Assembly: GCF_013408655.1 (NCBI RefSeq)
Contig: NZ_JACCBP010000001.1
Coordinates: 1,302,001-1,366,000, forward strand
Length of the DNA: 64,000 bases
Direction: 5' to 3'
Origin: Pigmentiphaga litoralis
Lineage (GTDB): Bacteria > Pseudomonadota > Gammaproteobacteria > Burkholderiales > Burkholderiaceae_B
Both the position numbers and the translations under genes were made by a program. Each line of letters starts with the position of its first letter. Position 1 is the stretch's first letter. This document shows positions 1 to 8,829 of this stretch, one piece after another. Below the pieces are notes generated by a model. That model was not told the origin of the DNA. It ran no database searches and was given only the letters and a program-made list of their open reading frames with translations.

Positions 1-219
1 AAACATAGTCGGCACGGCGGTGGCGGGTCATGACGTCGCGTCGACCGCAGCAAGGCGGCCGGCTCATTGAAGAGCTGGAATTCTGGCGTAGTCCTCACGG
101 ACTAGTCACACACTCCTTTGAAAACGTGGGTAACACGCGCCTTAACCCGGCGCGCCCGTGAAACGTTAGCGACCTGAGCGACGACGGCGATGACACTGAC
201 CCAAGCGGCGCCACCACCC
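1..219. other. Left edge, no gene recognised
   Basis: I see no convincing coding frame here. The stretch lies downstream of the leftward frameshifted hydrolase gene. It contains a short GTCC-TCAC-GGAC stem around 92-103 that is too weak to call a terminator. Any gene to the left lies outside the window. Confidence 0.5.
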
Positions 220-1289
220 TCAGTTGGATGCCATCGGCGGCTGCTGCAACACGTCCACCAAGGCCTTCTTCCAGAACGCAGCCTGGCCCGTCGTGCCATG
301 CCCGGCGGTGGAGTCGCTGCCTGGAATGAGCATCATCCGCGCATCCGGCACACGTTTCAGATCCCGTTCGAGCAGCCCCAGTTCGGGCGGATTGCGTTCG
401 TCATCCGCCGCGTTGATGGCCAGGACCTTGGCGCGGATCTTTTCCAGGTCGATCGACGCGTCATAGTCACGCGAGGCGTCCCACTGGTACAGGTGATCGT
501 TGGCATCACCCACAAATGCGTCATTCAGGCGCTTGTCCAGGAAGGCGTCCGCCTTCTGGCGCGTGGACGTCGCCTTGTGCAGGGCCTGCGTCCCGCCATT
601 GGTGGCAATCGCGAAGAACACGGACGCGAACTTCAGGCTGCGCGGCTGCGACGTGTAGTTGCCGTTCATCCATTCCGGGTCGCTGCGGATCGAGTCGATC
701 ACCAGACGGCGCATCATCCAGTTGCGTCCGGACATGGCCGCCGGCACGGACCCATGGGCACCACCACATCCATGAAGTCCGGATACTTTTGCGCCCACAT
801 CCAGGCCTGCATGCCGCCCATCGAATTGCCGATGACGACGCGCAGGTGGCGGATGCCAAGGTGTTCACGCACCAGCCGGTATTGCGCCTGCACCATGTCG
901 TCGTAGTTGTACTTGGGAAACGCCATGCGCATCCCGTCGGACGGCTTGCTGGAGTCCCCTGCCCCCAGCGCATCCGGCAGGATGATGAAGTGGCGGCTGG
1001 CATCCAGCGGCTGACCTGGCCCGAACAACTCGCCGGCAAAGGCTGGAGTCAGCATCCGCGCACCGGAACCTGCCGTGCCGTGCAGCACCAGCACCGGTTC
1101 GCCGGTGGGCGCGCCCAACGTCGTGTAGTTCAGCCGCAGGGCTGGCAGCACCTGGCCGGTATGAAAGCGGAAGTCGTTGACGACCCATTCGCCTTTGACC
1201 GGCTTGGGGTAATCGGCGGCCTGGCTCGTTCCGATCAGGCAGGCGCTGGCCAGCCCGACCGCATAAGCAACGCGTCGAAAAAAGGTCAT
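220..1289 (-). pseudogene. Frameshifted MetX-like alpha/beta hydrolase with signal peptide
   Basis: The two halves of one alpha/beta-fold hydrolase lie in different frames. The N-terminal half (1289 to about 745) starts with a Sec-type signal peptide ending SQAA. It carries the nucleophile elbow GNSMGG, typical of the homoserine O-acetyltransferase-like (MetX) family. The C-terminal half (about 760 to 220) supplies the candidate catalytic Asp (NAADDERNP) and His (AGHGTTG). Near position 750 the reading runs VVVPMG and then needs SVPAAMSG from the next frame, which fits loss of one base. Restored, the protein would be about 356 residues and exported, so it is probably not the cytoplasmic methionine-pathway enzyme. 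Either a real pseudogene or a one-base sequencing error could explain it. Confidence 0.75.
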
Positions 1290-1415
1290 CGCAGTCTCGC
1301 GTCAGGGTTCATCAGGAAGGCGCAGCGGATGCCCGCAGCGGGGGTTGCACAACGCAACTCACAAGGCGGCACGGTGCGTACTCCGCGCAGCCTTGTAGTC
1401 GAACGCCAGGGATCG

Positions 1416-2390
1416 TCAGTCCGCGTATTGCCCGGCCGCCTTGATCACGCCGGACCAGCGCACCATCTCGGCTTCCACGAACTTCTTGTGCTGCGCGGGT
1501 TGCAGGCGGTCGTCATTCACGACGGTCAGGCCCACGGCTTCTTCGCGCTTGATCAGTTCAGGGTCCTTCAACGCGGCGCGCAGCGCGGTGTTCAGCTTTT
1601 CGAGCACGGCGGGTGGCGTATTGCTTGGCGCGTACATGCCGTGCCAGACCGCGACGTTGAACCCGTTCAGGCCCGACTCGGCCAGCGTAGGCACTTGCGC
1701 CAGCGCGGGCAAGGCCAGGCGCTGTGCGCTGCTGACACCGAACACCTTGACCTTGTTGCCTTCGATTTGCGGTACGGCATTGGTGGCCTGCTCGCACATC
1801 AGGTCGATCTGGCCGCCCATCAGGTCCGTCATGGCTGGGGCGGTGCCTTTGTACGGAACGGGCGTCATGGTCGCCTTCATGGCGTTCTGCAGCATCAGGC
1901 CGCACAGATGCGAGGCCGAACCCAGGCCCGCATGCGCCAGGTTGACCTTGCTTTCATTGGCGCTGATCCAGGTGCGCAATTCGGCAAAGTTGGTCGCCGC
2001 CAGGGTCGGCTTGCCGATCAATACCGAAGGCGCTTCGTTGATCAGACCCAGGAACGCAAAGTCGTCGGGCGTCTTGTAGCTGAGCTTGCGATAGAGCGCC
2101 GGCGCGGTGGCCATGCCGATGTGGTGGACCAGCAGCGTGTAGCCGTCGGGCGCGGCGCGCGCGACACGGGCGGACCCGATGGTGCCCCCTGCCCCGGCCA
2201 CGTTTTCGATGATGACCGTCTGACCCAGCGGCTTGCGCAAGGCTTCGGCCACGTCGCGGGCAATCTTGTCGCTCGGGCCGCCGGCCGCGAACGGCACGAT
2301 GATCGTGACGGGCTTGTCCGGGAATTCCGCCGCGGCGGTGCCGGCGATGAGGGCGAGTCCCACGGCAAGGGTGAACGGGGCAAAGGTCAT
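1416..2390 (-). CDS. Bug-family periplasmic substrate receptor (TctC-like)
   Basis: Predicted periplasmic binding protein of the Bug / tripartite tricarboxylate transporter receptor family, 324 residues, which is the usual length. A Sec signal peptide (hydrophobic core about residues 5-21, ending GTAAA) is followed by the family opening FPDKPVTIIVPFAAGG. The conserved segments PDGYTLL and PYKGTAPAMTDLMGG are visible. A strong ribosome site (AGGAG) precedes the ATG. No transporter membrane subunits (TctA/TctB) lie beside it; such orphan receptors are typical of Alcaligenaceae. The ligand cannot be read from sequence. It lies downstream of the SDR gene's divergent promoter region. Confidence 0.93.
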   Translation of the reverse strand: MTFAPFTLAVGLALIAGTAAAEFPDKPVTIIVPFAAGGPSDKIARDVAEALRKPLGQTVIIENVAGAGGTIGSARVARAAPDGYTLLVHHIGMATAPALYRKLSYKTPDDFAFLGLINEAPSVLIGKPTLAATNFAELRTWISANESKVNLAHAGLGSASHLCGLMLQNAMKATMTPVPYKGTAPAMTDLMGGQIDLMCEQATNAVPQIEGNKVKVFGVSSAQRLALPALAQVPTLAESGLNGFNVAVWHGMYAPSNTPPAVLEKLNTALRAALKDPELIKREEAVGLTVVNDDRLQPAQHKKFVEAEMVRWSGVIKAAGQYAD

Positions 2391-2681
2391 GGTCGAGTCT
2401 CCTGGAGTTGTAGGTATGGCGCGGACGGCTCAACCGGTCCGCGCTGGGGTTCACGCATGCTGCGGATCATCGTCCGGGCACGAGCGGATGACCAATGCTA
2501 TTTGTGCCTGTTTTGATGCCGCCAGAGCATCACCAAGCAGGAACGCGGGTTGCTTGACGGGTGGCGTCGGGAAACCCCTGACATCCGGGTCGGGTGTCCA
2601 GCCGCGCCGCCTGACCTGGCCGTGGCCCGCGCGCGTGCGCGGGCAGCCCTTCATTGCGCGGCATCGACAACAGGAATCACG
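2391..2681. promoter_or_regulatory. Divergent intergenic region with 8-bp hairpin
   Basis: This is the 291-bp space between the leftward Bug receptor gene and the rightward SDR gene. An inverted repeat GCGCGGAC / GTCCGCGC occupies 2419-2426 and 2437-2444, about 30 bp upstream of the receptor start, so it would lie in that gene's leader or act as an operator. No clear -35/-10 pair stands out on either strand. Confidence 0.3.
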
Positions 2682-3752
2682 ATGACCCACGACGCCGACA
2701 CTCCCAACACCCCCAATTCTCCCAAAGCCCGCCGCCACTTCGTGGGGGGCCTGACGACGGGCCTTGTCGCTGCCATGGCCACGCCCGTCACCGCCCAGAC
2801 CGCTTCCATGTCCGCTGGCGCCACGGGCGCTGCCGGGGGTTCAGCGGGCGCGACGGCGGGGCCGATGCAGTCGGTCAAGCGCAATCCGGTCACGCAGTAC
2901 CCCAAGCCCCCCTTTGCGAAACAGCCGCAGGACTTTCCCGGGCTGGCCAGCCGCATGAATCCGCGGCCCGATCATGGCGAAACCACCTATCAGGGGTCGG
3001 GCCGCCTGCTTGGCCGCAAGGCGCTCATCACAGGCGGTGATTCCGGCATCGGCCGCGCCGCCGCGATCGCCTATGCCCGCGAAGGTGCCGATGTGGCGAT
3101 CAACTATCTGCCTGAAGAAGAGTCGGATGCGCGCGAGGTGGTCGAATGGATCCGCGCGTCGGGCCGCAAGGCGGTGGCGATTCCCGGCGACATCCGCAGC
3201 GAGACCTTCTGCAATCAGCTCGTCAACTCGGCCGCGCAGCAGCTGGGCGGGCTCGACATTCTGGTCAACAATGCCGGCAAGCAGCATTCGGTGGACTCGA
3301 TTACCGAGCTGACCACCGAGCAGTTCGACGCCACCTTCCGCACCAACGTGTACGCCATGTTCTGGATCACCAAGGCGGCCATGGCGCACTTGGGCGAAGG
3401 CGCCTCCATCATCAACACGGCATCGGTCGTGGCCTACGAGCCGCCGGCGAACCTGCTCGACTATGCGCAGACCAAGGCGTCCATCGTTGCCTTTACCAAG
3501 TCGCTGTCCAAGCAGCTGGCCAAGAAAGGCATCCGTGTGAATGCCGTGGCACCCGGTCCGTTCTGGACGCCGCTGCAACCGAGCGGCGGACAGACGCAAG
3601 AAAAGCTGACGCAGTTCGGCGCGGATTCGCCCTTGGGCCGCCCCGGGCAGCCAGCGGAGATCGCGCCGGTGTATGTGCTGCTGGCATCGCAGGAATCGAG
3701 CTACGCGACTGGCCAGGTGTATGGCGCGACGGGGGGTGCGGGCTTTCCGTGA
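2682..3752 (+). CDS. Short-chain dehydrogenase/reductase with Tat signal
   Basis: NAD(P)-dependent SDR, 356 residues from the ATG at 2682. The Rossmann motif TGGDSGIG is at about residues 117-124, NNAG follows, and the catalytic YAQTK has Tyr261 and Lys265. The core resembles the general-stress / glucose-dehydrogenase-like SDRs (GSP39/YhxC type), including the leading block PKPPF...FPGLASRMNPRPDHGE. Unusually, the N-terminus has a twin arginine (KARRHFVGG, Arg17-Arg18) and a hydrophobic stretch ending VTAQ, a plausible Tat signal that would export the folded, cofactor-loaded enzyme. Substrate unknown. It is transcribed alone, divergent from the Bug receptor. Confidence 0.9.
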   Translation: MTHDADTPNTPNSPKARRHFVGGLTTGLVAAMATPVTAQTASMSAGATGAAGGSAGATAGPMQSVKRNPVTQYPKPPFAKQPQDFPGLASRMNPRPDHGETTYQGSGRLLGRKALITGGDSGIGRAAAIAYAREGADVAINYLPEEESDAREVVEWIRASGRKAVAIPGDIRSETFCNQLVNSAAQQLGGLDILVNNAGKQHSVDSITELTTEQFDATFRTNVYAMFWITKAAMAHLGEGASIINTASVVAYEPPANLLDYAQTKASIVAFTKSLSKQLAKKGIRVNAVAPGPFWTPLQPSGGQTQEKLTQFGADSPLGRPGQPAEIAPVYVLLASQESSYATGQVYGATGGAGFP

Positions 3753-3859
3753 ACGACGACTCAAGGAAAGCAGCAGGCGCGCCTTGGTCGGCGGGCTGAC
3801 GCACGCCGCGCCTTGCCGACTCGATTTACACTGGCGCCCTCTTTTGCTGGAGTCGACAC

Positions 3860-4762
3860 ATGAAGATCGCAGTCATGGGCGCGGGCGCCGTCGGGTGTTA
3901 TTACGGCGGCATGCTGGGCCACGCGGGTCACGACGTGACCCTGATTGGACGGCCGCAGCATGTCGAGGCGATCCAGCGGGATGGACTGCGGCTGGACGCC
4001 CCGGGGGTCGACGCACCGGTGCGCGTCACCGCCACGACCGACGCCAGTGGCGTGCGCGGTGCGGACCTGGTCCTGTTCTGCGTGAAGTCGACCGCGACGG
4101 AATCGGCGGGCCGCGAGTTGCTGCCTTTTCTGGCGCCACAGGCGGTCGTGCTCACGCTGCAGAATGGCGTCGACAACGCTGATCGCCTGCAGGCCGTGCT
4201 GCCGGATCATCAAGTGATTCCCACGGTGGTATACGTGGCGACGGAAATGGTCGGCCCGGGTCACGTGAAGCACCATGGCCGCGGCGAATTGGTGATCGGT
4301 CCTTCGCCCCGCAGCGCGGATGTCGCAGCGGCGTTGCGCGCGGCAGGTGTACAGATCGACGTGTCCGACAACGTGCTGGGCGCGCTGTGGGAAAAGCTGC
4401 TGATGAATTGCGTCTACAACGCGCTGTCGGCCTTGTCGCAGACGCCGTATGGCCGCCTGATCGACGGCGTGGAAGTGCGTGGCGCCATGCGCGACGTGAT
4501 GGAAGAATGCCTGGCCGTGGCTGCCGCGGCTGGCGTGCGTGTCGGCCCGTCGATGTGGAACGCCGTGGAACGGATTGCGGTCACCATGCCCACGCAACTG
4601 TCGTCCACCGCGCAGGACATGGCGCGCGGCCGCCCCAGCGAGATCGATCATTTGAACGGTCATGTGGTGCGCAAGGGCGCGGAGCTGGGTGTGCCGACGC
4701 CGGCCAATCGTGTGTTGTATGCGCTGGTGAAAATCAACGAAGCACGCATGCAGAACGCGTGA
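3860..4762 (+). CDS. 2-dehydropantoate 2-reductase family protein
   Basis: ApbA/PanE-family NADPH-dependent reductase, 300 residues, full length. The N-terminal dinucleotide motif GAGAVG is at residues 7-12. The C-terminal helical domain contains WEKLLMN, whose Lys179 matches the conserved active-site lysine of ketopantoate reductases, and the RPSEIDHLNG segment typical of the family. In the canonical role it reduces ketopantoate to pantoate for coenzyme A synthesis. Alcaligenaceae carry several paralogues, so the true substrate may be a different 2-oxo acid. It follows the SDR by about 100 bp and may share its transcript. Confidence 0.88.
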   Translation: MKIAVMGAGAVGCYYGGMLGHAGHDVTLIGRPQHVEAIQRDGLRLDAPGVDAPVRVTATTDASGVRGADLVLFCVKSTATESAGRELLPFLAPQAVVLTLQNGVDNADRLQAVLPDHQVIPTVVYVATEMVGPGHVKHHGRGELVIGPSPRSADVAAALRAAGVQIDVSDNVLGALWEKLLMNCVYNALSALSQTPYGRLIDGVEVRGAMRDVMEECLAVAAAAGVRVGPSMWNAVERIAVTMPTQLSSTAQDMARGRPSEIDHLNGHVVRKGAELGVPTPANRVLYALVKINEARMQNA

Positions 4763-4825
4763 CGCAGTCGGGCGCGGGCATCAGGCATCAGCCACCTGTC
4801 ACCCTGCACGCCTGATACCGGATGC

Positions 4826-6310
4826 TTACCCCAGCAACGGCAACGCCCAGGTCGCCAGCACGCCCAGCGCGCCGCACACGGCCAGCAGCGCGACGACGCC
4901 AACCTTGAACCGGAACAAGGCGATCGCAGCCAGCAAGGCGATCACGACCGCCACGGCGTCGATGTACCCGGCCAGGCCCTGCGGCCAGAACACGTGGTAC
5001 GCAAAAAAGCAGGCCAGCGTGGCAATCACACCCACCACGGCCGCACTGATTGCGGACAGCGGCGCCGTGAACGCCAGGCGGCCATGCGTGGCTTCGATCA
5101 ACGGACCGCCCGCCAGAATGAAGATGAAAGACGGCAGGAACGTGAAGAAGGTGACCACGCTGGCCGCGACCGCGCCGCCAGCAAATAGCGCATCCGGCCC
5201 GAGCACGGCATGCGTCCAGCCACCAACAAAGCCGACAAAGGCCACGACCATGATCAACGGGCCCGGCGTGCTTTCGCCCAAGGCCAGGCCGTCGATCATC
5301 TGCGTGGCGGTCGCCCACTGGAACTGGTCGACTGCCGCCTGGTAGACGTAGGGCAACACGGCGTACGCGCCACCAAAGGTGATCAGCGCGGCTTTGGAAA
5401 AGAAGGCGGCCATCTGGGTCAAGGTGCCATGCAGACCGGCCCACGCGGCCAGTGCGCCAAAGGCTGCGCCCCACACCAGGATGCCGACCATCAGTACACG
5501 CAGCATCTGCGCGCGCGATGCGCGGGCGTGGGCAGGCGTGGGCGTGTCGTCGTCGATCAAGGCGCGCGCAGGTGCGGCCGCGCCGCTGCCGTCGAGGGTG
5601 CTGCCCGCCGCGCCATGGCTTGCCGCGGCCGGCGGCGCAAACCAGGCAGGCGCCCACCGCGCGCCCGCGATACCGATCACGGCCGCCGCGATCACGATCA
5701 CCGGGAACGGCACGGCAAACACAAAGATGGCAATGAAGGAGGCAAGCGCGATCGCCGCCATGACCCGATTGCGCAGCGCCCGGCTTCCGAGCCGGAACGC
5801 CGCATGGACCACCAGGGCCGTGACGGCGGGCTTGATGCCGTAGAAAATGCCCGCGATCACGGGCACGTCGCCAAAGCGCAGATAGATCCACGACAGCGCG
5901 ATCAGCACGAACAGGGATGGCAGCACGAACAGCCCGCCCGCAACGATCCCGCCCCACTTGCGATGCATGAGCCAGCCGATGTAGGTGGCCAGCTGTTGCG
6001 CTTCCGGTCCCGGCAACACCATGCAGTAATTCAGCGCATGAAGAAAGCGCCGTTCGCTGATCCAGCGCCGGCGCTCGACCAGTTCCGCATGCATGATGGC
6101 AATCTGCCCCGCCGGGCCGCCAAAGCTGATGCAGCCAAGCTTCAGCCAGAAAGCAAAGGCGGTCCAGAAGGAAACGGCGGCGGGCTGCTGATCGGTACCC
6201 GGCCGAGGACCCGGCGGCGGTAACGGACTGGACGAACCCGCATCTGTCGAATCAGCAACGGGGCGCGGATCGTTCAACCCGCTGCCCTCCGTTGACGGCC
6301 CCGCGTTCAC
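4826..6310 (-). CDS. chrA: Chromate transporter ChrA (two-domain)
   Basis: Inner-membrane chromate efflux protein of the long CHR family, 494 residues, with two homologous halves. Each half carries the family signature: SFGGPAGQ then VLPGPEAQQ in the N-terminal half, and TFGGAYAVLP then STPGPLIM in the C-terminal half. About ten to twelve membrane helices are expected. The GTG start at 6310 overlaps the stop of the upstream hydrolase gene (GTGA), indicating translational coupling. A 40-residue polar, Pro/Ser-rich leader precedes the first helix, so an internal start cannot be excluded. No chrB-type regulator is adjacent. Confidence 0.92.
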   Translation of the reverse strand: MNAGPSTEGSGLNDPRPVADSTDAGSSSPLPPPGPRPGTDQQPAAVSFWTAFAFWLKLGCISFGGPAGQIAIMHAELVERRRWISERRFLHALNYCMVLPGPEAQQLATYIGWLMHRKWGGIVAGGLFVLPSLFVLIALSWIYLRFGDVPVIAGIFYGIKPAVTALVVHAAFRLGSRALRNRVMAAIALASFIAIFVFAVPFPVIVIAAAVIGIAGARWAPAWFAPPAAASHGAAGSTLDGSGAAAPARALIDDDTPTPAHARASRAQMLRVLMVGILVWGAAFGALAAWAGLHGTLTQMAAFFSKAALITFGGAYAVLPYVYQAAVDQFQWATATQMIDGLALGESTPGPLIMVVAFVGFVGGWTHAVLGPDALFAGGAVAASVVTFFTFLPSFIFILAGGPLIEATHGRLAFTAPLSAISAAVVGVIATLACFFAYHVFWPQGLAGYIDAVAVVIALLAAIALFRFKVGVVALLAVCGALGVLATWALPLLG

Positions 6311-7437
6311 AGGTCTTTCAGCGGGTGGGAATTCTCGTCATAGATGGGCACAAAGAACCGTTCCACCCAGTCCGCATCGGCATCACCCAAGGACGCCGGC
6401 TGCCACTTGGGCGACTTGTCCTTGTCGATCAGCAGCGCGCGTATGCCCTCGCGAATGTCGGGCTGGGCCGAGCAATGCAGGGCCACTTCCAGCTCCAGCC
6501 TGAGCACATCGGCCAACGACCAGCCTTGCGTGCGGCGCAAGAGCTCGAAGGCCAGCCGCGCCGTGCCGGGCGAGCCTGCCTTCAGATTCGCGTTGGCCGA
6601 ATACAGCCAGGGATCGGCGCCCGCTGCGTGGTGGATGGCGCCGATGATCTGTTCCAGCGTGTCGTGCCCACAGATCTCGCGCAGCACGGGCATATGCGAC
6701 TGCAGGGGGCCCACGGCAGGCTCGGGCGCCGTTTCTGCTTCGGTCAGGATGCGTGTCAGCGTCACGTCATTGGCCGCGCGATCATCGCCCCACGCTTGCG
6801 CGACCAGCAGGTCCAGCACATGCGCATGCTGGGCGTGCGGCACATGGTGATCGGCCCAGCCCGCAAACAGCGCATCGGCCGCGCGCAGCTGCGATGCCGT
6901 CAGCGCCAGGAACAGGCCCACCCCGTCGGGCATGCGATTGAGGAACCACGACCCGCCCACATCGGGGAACAATCCGATCGCGACTTCGGGCATGGCCAGG
7001 CGGGACTGTTCGGTGACGACACGGTGGCTGGCGCCCACCATCAGCCCCATGCCCCCACCCATCACCACCCCGTTGCCCCAACAGAGCATGGGCTTGGGAA
7101 AGGTGTGGATGAGGTGATCGAGCCGATACTCTTCGGCAAAGAAGCCTTCGATCGATGCCGGTACGGGCAAGCCCGGCGCCGGCGTCGTGTCGCCGGTCGT
7201 CAGGCCGCGATACAGCCCATGCAGATCACCGCCCGCACAGAAGGCCCGGTCGCCCGCGCCGCGCAGCACCACGACCGCCACGGCCGGATCGTCAGCCCAC
7301 TGACGAAGCCGCGGCAGCATCAATTCAACCATGTCGTGCGACACCGCATTGAGCGCCTTGGGCGCGTTCAGCGTGGCGATGGCTATCGTCTTGCCGTGCG
7401 AGGTGGGGCGCTCTTCGAACAGTACGACGTCGCTCAT
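6307..7437 (-). CDS. Enoyl-CoA hydratase/isomerase family, 3-hydroxyisobutyryl-CoA hydrolase-like
   Basis: Crotonase-fold protein of 376 residues, about 100 longer than plain enoyl-CoA hydratases, matching the 3-hydroxyisobutyryl-CoA hydrolase (ECH_2) branch. Oxyanion-hole segments FCAGGDLHGLY and MGGGMGLMVG are present, as is MPEVAIGLFPDVGGSWFL, which carries the Glu and Asp positions used by that branch. The likely role is release of 3-hydroxyisobutyrate from its CoA thioester in valine breakdown, although no other valine-pathway genes are beside it. It is translationally coupled to chrA downstream, a pairing with no obvious metabolic logic. Confidence 0.88.
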   Translation of the reverse strand: MSDVVLFEERPTSHGKTIAIATLNAPKALNAVSHDMVELMLPRLRQWADDPAVAVVVLRGAGDRAFCAGGDLHGLYRGLTTGDTTPAPGLPVPASIEGFFAEEYRLDHLIHTFPKPMLCWGNGVVMGGGMGLMVGASHRVVTEQSRLAMPEVAIGLFPDVGGSWFLNRMPDGVGLFLALTASQLRAADALFAGWADHHVPHAQHAHVLDLLVAQAWGDDRAANDVTLTRILTEAETAPEPAVGPLQSHMPVLREICGHDTLEQIIGAIHHAAGADPWLYSANANLKAGSPGTARLAFELLRRTQGWSLADVLRLELEVALHCSAQPDIREGIRALLIDKDKSPKWQPASLGDADADWVERFFVPIYDENSHPLKDL

Positions 7438-7490
7438 GGCGGGGTCTCCGTCTGGATGGAAGATGTGGGCTAAGGCCGGCTTTGTCGTGC

Positions 7491-7542
7491 GGCTTGCGGG
7501 TCTGGCTTGCGGGTCCGGCTTTCGAGTCTGGCTTTCGGACGC
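7491..7542. repeat. 13-bp tandem repeat (4 units) at the dsbB stop codon
   Basis: Four consecutive 13-bp units start at 7491, 7504, 7517 and 7530. They read GGCTTGCGGGTCT, GGCTTGCGGGTCC, GGCTTTCGAGTCT and GGCTTTCGGACGC. The array ends four bases before the dsbB stop codon (7546-7548), so it would form the start of the dsbB 3' untranslated region. It also lies just upstream of the leftward hydrolase gene. Confidence 0.85.
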
Positions 7543-7545
7543 GGC

Positions 7546-8052
7546 TCAGGCGTAACGGCGCTTCGGGGTACGCGACTGGCGGATCAGCGCCATCAAGGAC
7601 ACGACGCCCAGGATCGCGAACAAGGCCAGGCTCCATATTTCATACTTGACCCCGAACACGTCCACCGCCGCATCCATGCAGCTGGCAAAGATGCCAAACA
7701 CGTTCGGCAAGGCTTCATCCAGGCCCGACTTGGTCATGAATCGATCGGCAAAGGTCATGTCGCACGACAGCAGATGTTGCGCGACGGAGTGCTGGTACCA
7801 CGCGGCCCAGATGCCCACCAGGCTCAGCAGGAAAGCCAGCAGGGTGAAGCCCATTTGCGCCGGGCGCACGCGGCGCAGCAGCAAGGCCAGGATGGCGCTG
7901 AACGCGATCCCGACATACACGACCCGCTGGAACACGCAGTACGCGCAAGGCGGCATGTCGTAGAAGTGCTGCGACACCAGCGCAATACCCACCGCCAACA
8001 GACTGGCAAAGGCGACGAAGACAAGCTGGCGATCGGTCGGGGCAGAGGTCAT
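7546..8052 (-). CDS. dsbB: Disulfide bond formation protein B
   Basis: Four-helix inner-membrane quinone reductase that reoxidises periplasmic DsbA. With the ATG at 8052 the protein is 168 residues. The first redox pair is CAYC (Cys36, Cys39) after helix 1. The second periplasmic pair is Cys97 (LLSCDM) and Cys125 (FASCMD). A GTG four codons upstream (8064) is an alternative start. Neither start has a strong ribosome site. MarC lies 30 bp upstream on the same strand. Confidence 0.94.
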   Translation of the reverse strand: MTSAPTDRQLVFVAFASLLAVGIALVSQHFYDMPPCAYCVFQRVVYVGIAFSAILALLLRRVRPAQMGFTLLAFLLSLVGIWAAWYQHSVAQHLLSCDMTFADRFMTKSGLDEALPNVFGIFASCMDAAVDVFGVKYEIWSLALFAILGVVSLMALIRQSRTPKRRYA

Positions 8053-8082
8053 GGAGGGGCGCACAGTAAGGAGGAAGACGGC

Positions 8083-8805
8083 TCAGGAAGCAGTGGGTAC
8101 GGCGGGCAAGGCCAGGTTCGCGCGCTGAATGACGTCGATGATCAGTTCGCTGACGCCGTCCCACACGATTTGTACGCCAAGGCAGAGCAGGATGAAAGCA
8201 GACAGCCGCAGGAACACGACGGTTCCCGTCTCGCCCAAAGGACGCAGCAGGCGCTGGGCAAAACGGAAGCAGAAGAACACGGCAAAGGCGACGACGACCA
8301 GTCCGGCCACGGCGCCCGACATGCGGCTGGCGCCCATGGCGATCGACATGTTCGGGTGCAGGCTTGCGCCGACCGTAATGGCCGCCGCGATCGAGCCGGG
8401 GCCACATGAAATCGGAAACGTCAGGGGATAGAAGGCCTTGCGTTTGGCCATCTCGGGCGTGAAGCCTTCGGCCATGCGGGCCGACCGTTCCATGCCGCCG
8501 TCAGACGAGTTGAGCAGGCGCCACGCACTGGCCACGACCAGCAGGCCGCCACCCACCCGCACGATGGCAAGCGAGATGCCAAAGAAGTCCAGCACGAAGG
8601 ATCCGACCAGCATCGCCGCGGTCAGCAGCAAGAAGACGCTGCGGGCAATTTTCTGGGCGAGGATTTCGCGCGTGTGATTGGATGCCCCTTCCGTCAGGGA
8701 CAGGAAGATGGGCGCGGTGGCGGTGGGATTCAGGATGGGGACGAGGGTGGCAAGCGCGAACAGAAAGCTCTTGCCGAAGCCCAGCATGTAGTCTTCGATA
8801 AGCAT
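8083..8805 (-). CDS. MarC family integral membrane protein
   Basis: UPF0056/MarC-family protein of 240 residues with about six hydrophobic helices. Recognisable family features are the opening FLFALATLVPILNPTATAPIFLSL (helix 1, PxxNP) and the LTFPISCGPGSIAAAITVGA stretch in the second half. The family's function is unresolved; an early link to multiple antibiotic resistance was not supported. It is probably co-transcribed with dsbB. Confidence 0.9.
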   Translation of the reverse strand: MLIEDYMLGFGKSFLFALATLVPILNPTATAPIFLSLTEGASNHTREILAQKIARSVFLLLTAAMLVGSFVLDFFGISLAIVRVGGGLLVVASAWRLLNSSDGGMERSARMAEGFTPEMAKRKAFYPLTFPISCGPGSIAAAITVGASLHPNMSIAMGASRMSGAVAGLVVVAFAVFFCFRFAQRLLRPLGETGTVVFLRLSAFILLCLGVQIVWDGVSELIIDVIQRANLALPAVPTAS

Positions 8806-8829
8806 GCGGGCAGTGTAGAAGATTACCGG

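Noticed and set aside
516..2516. 666-residue rightward open frame
   Set aside because: It is antisense to the MetX-like and Bug receptor genes and has no recognisable domain.
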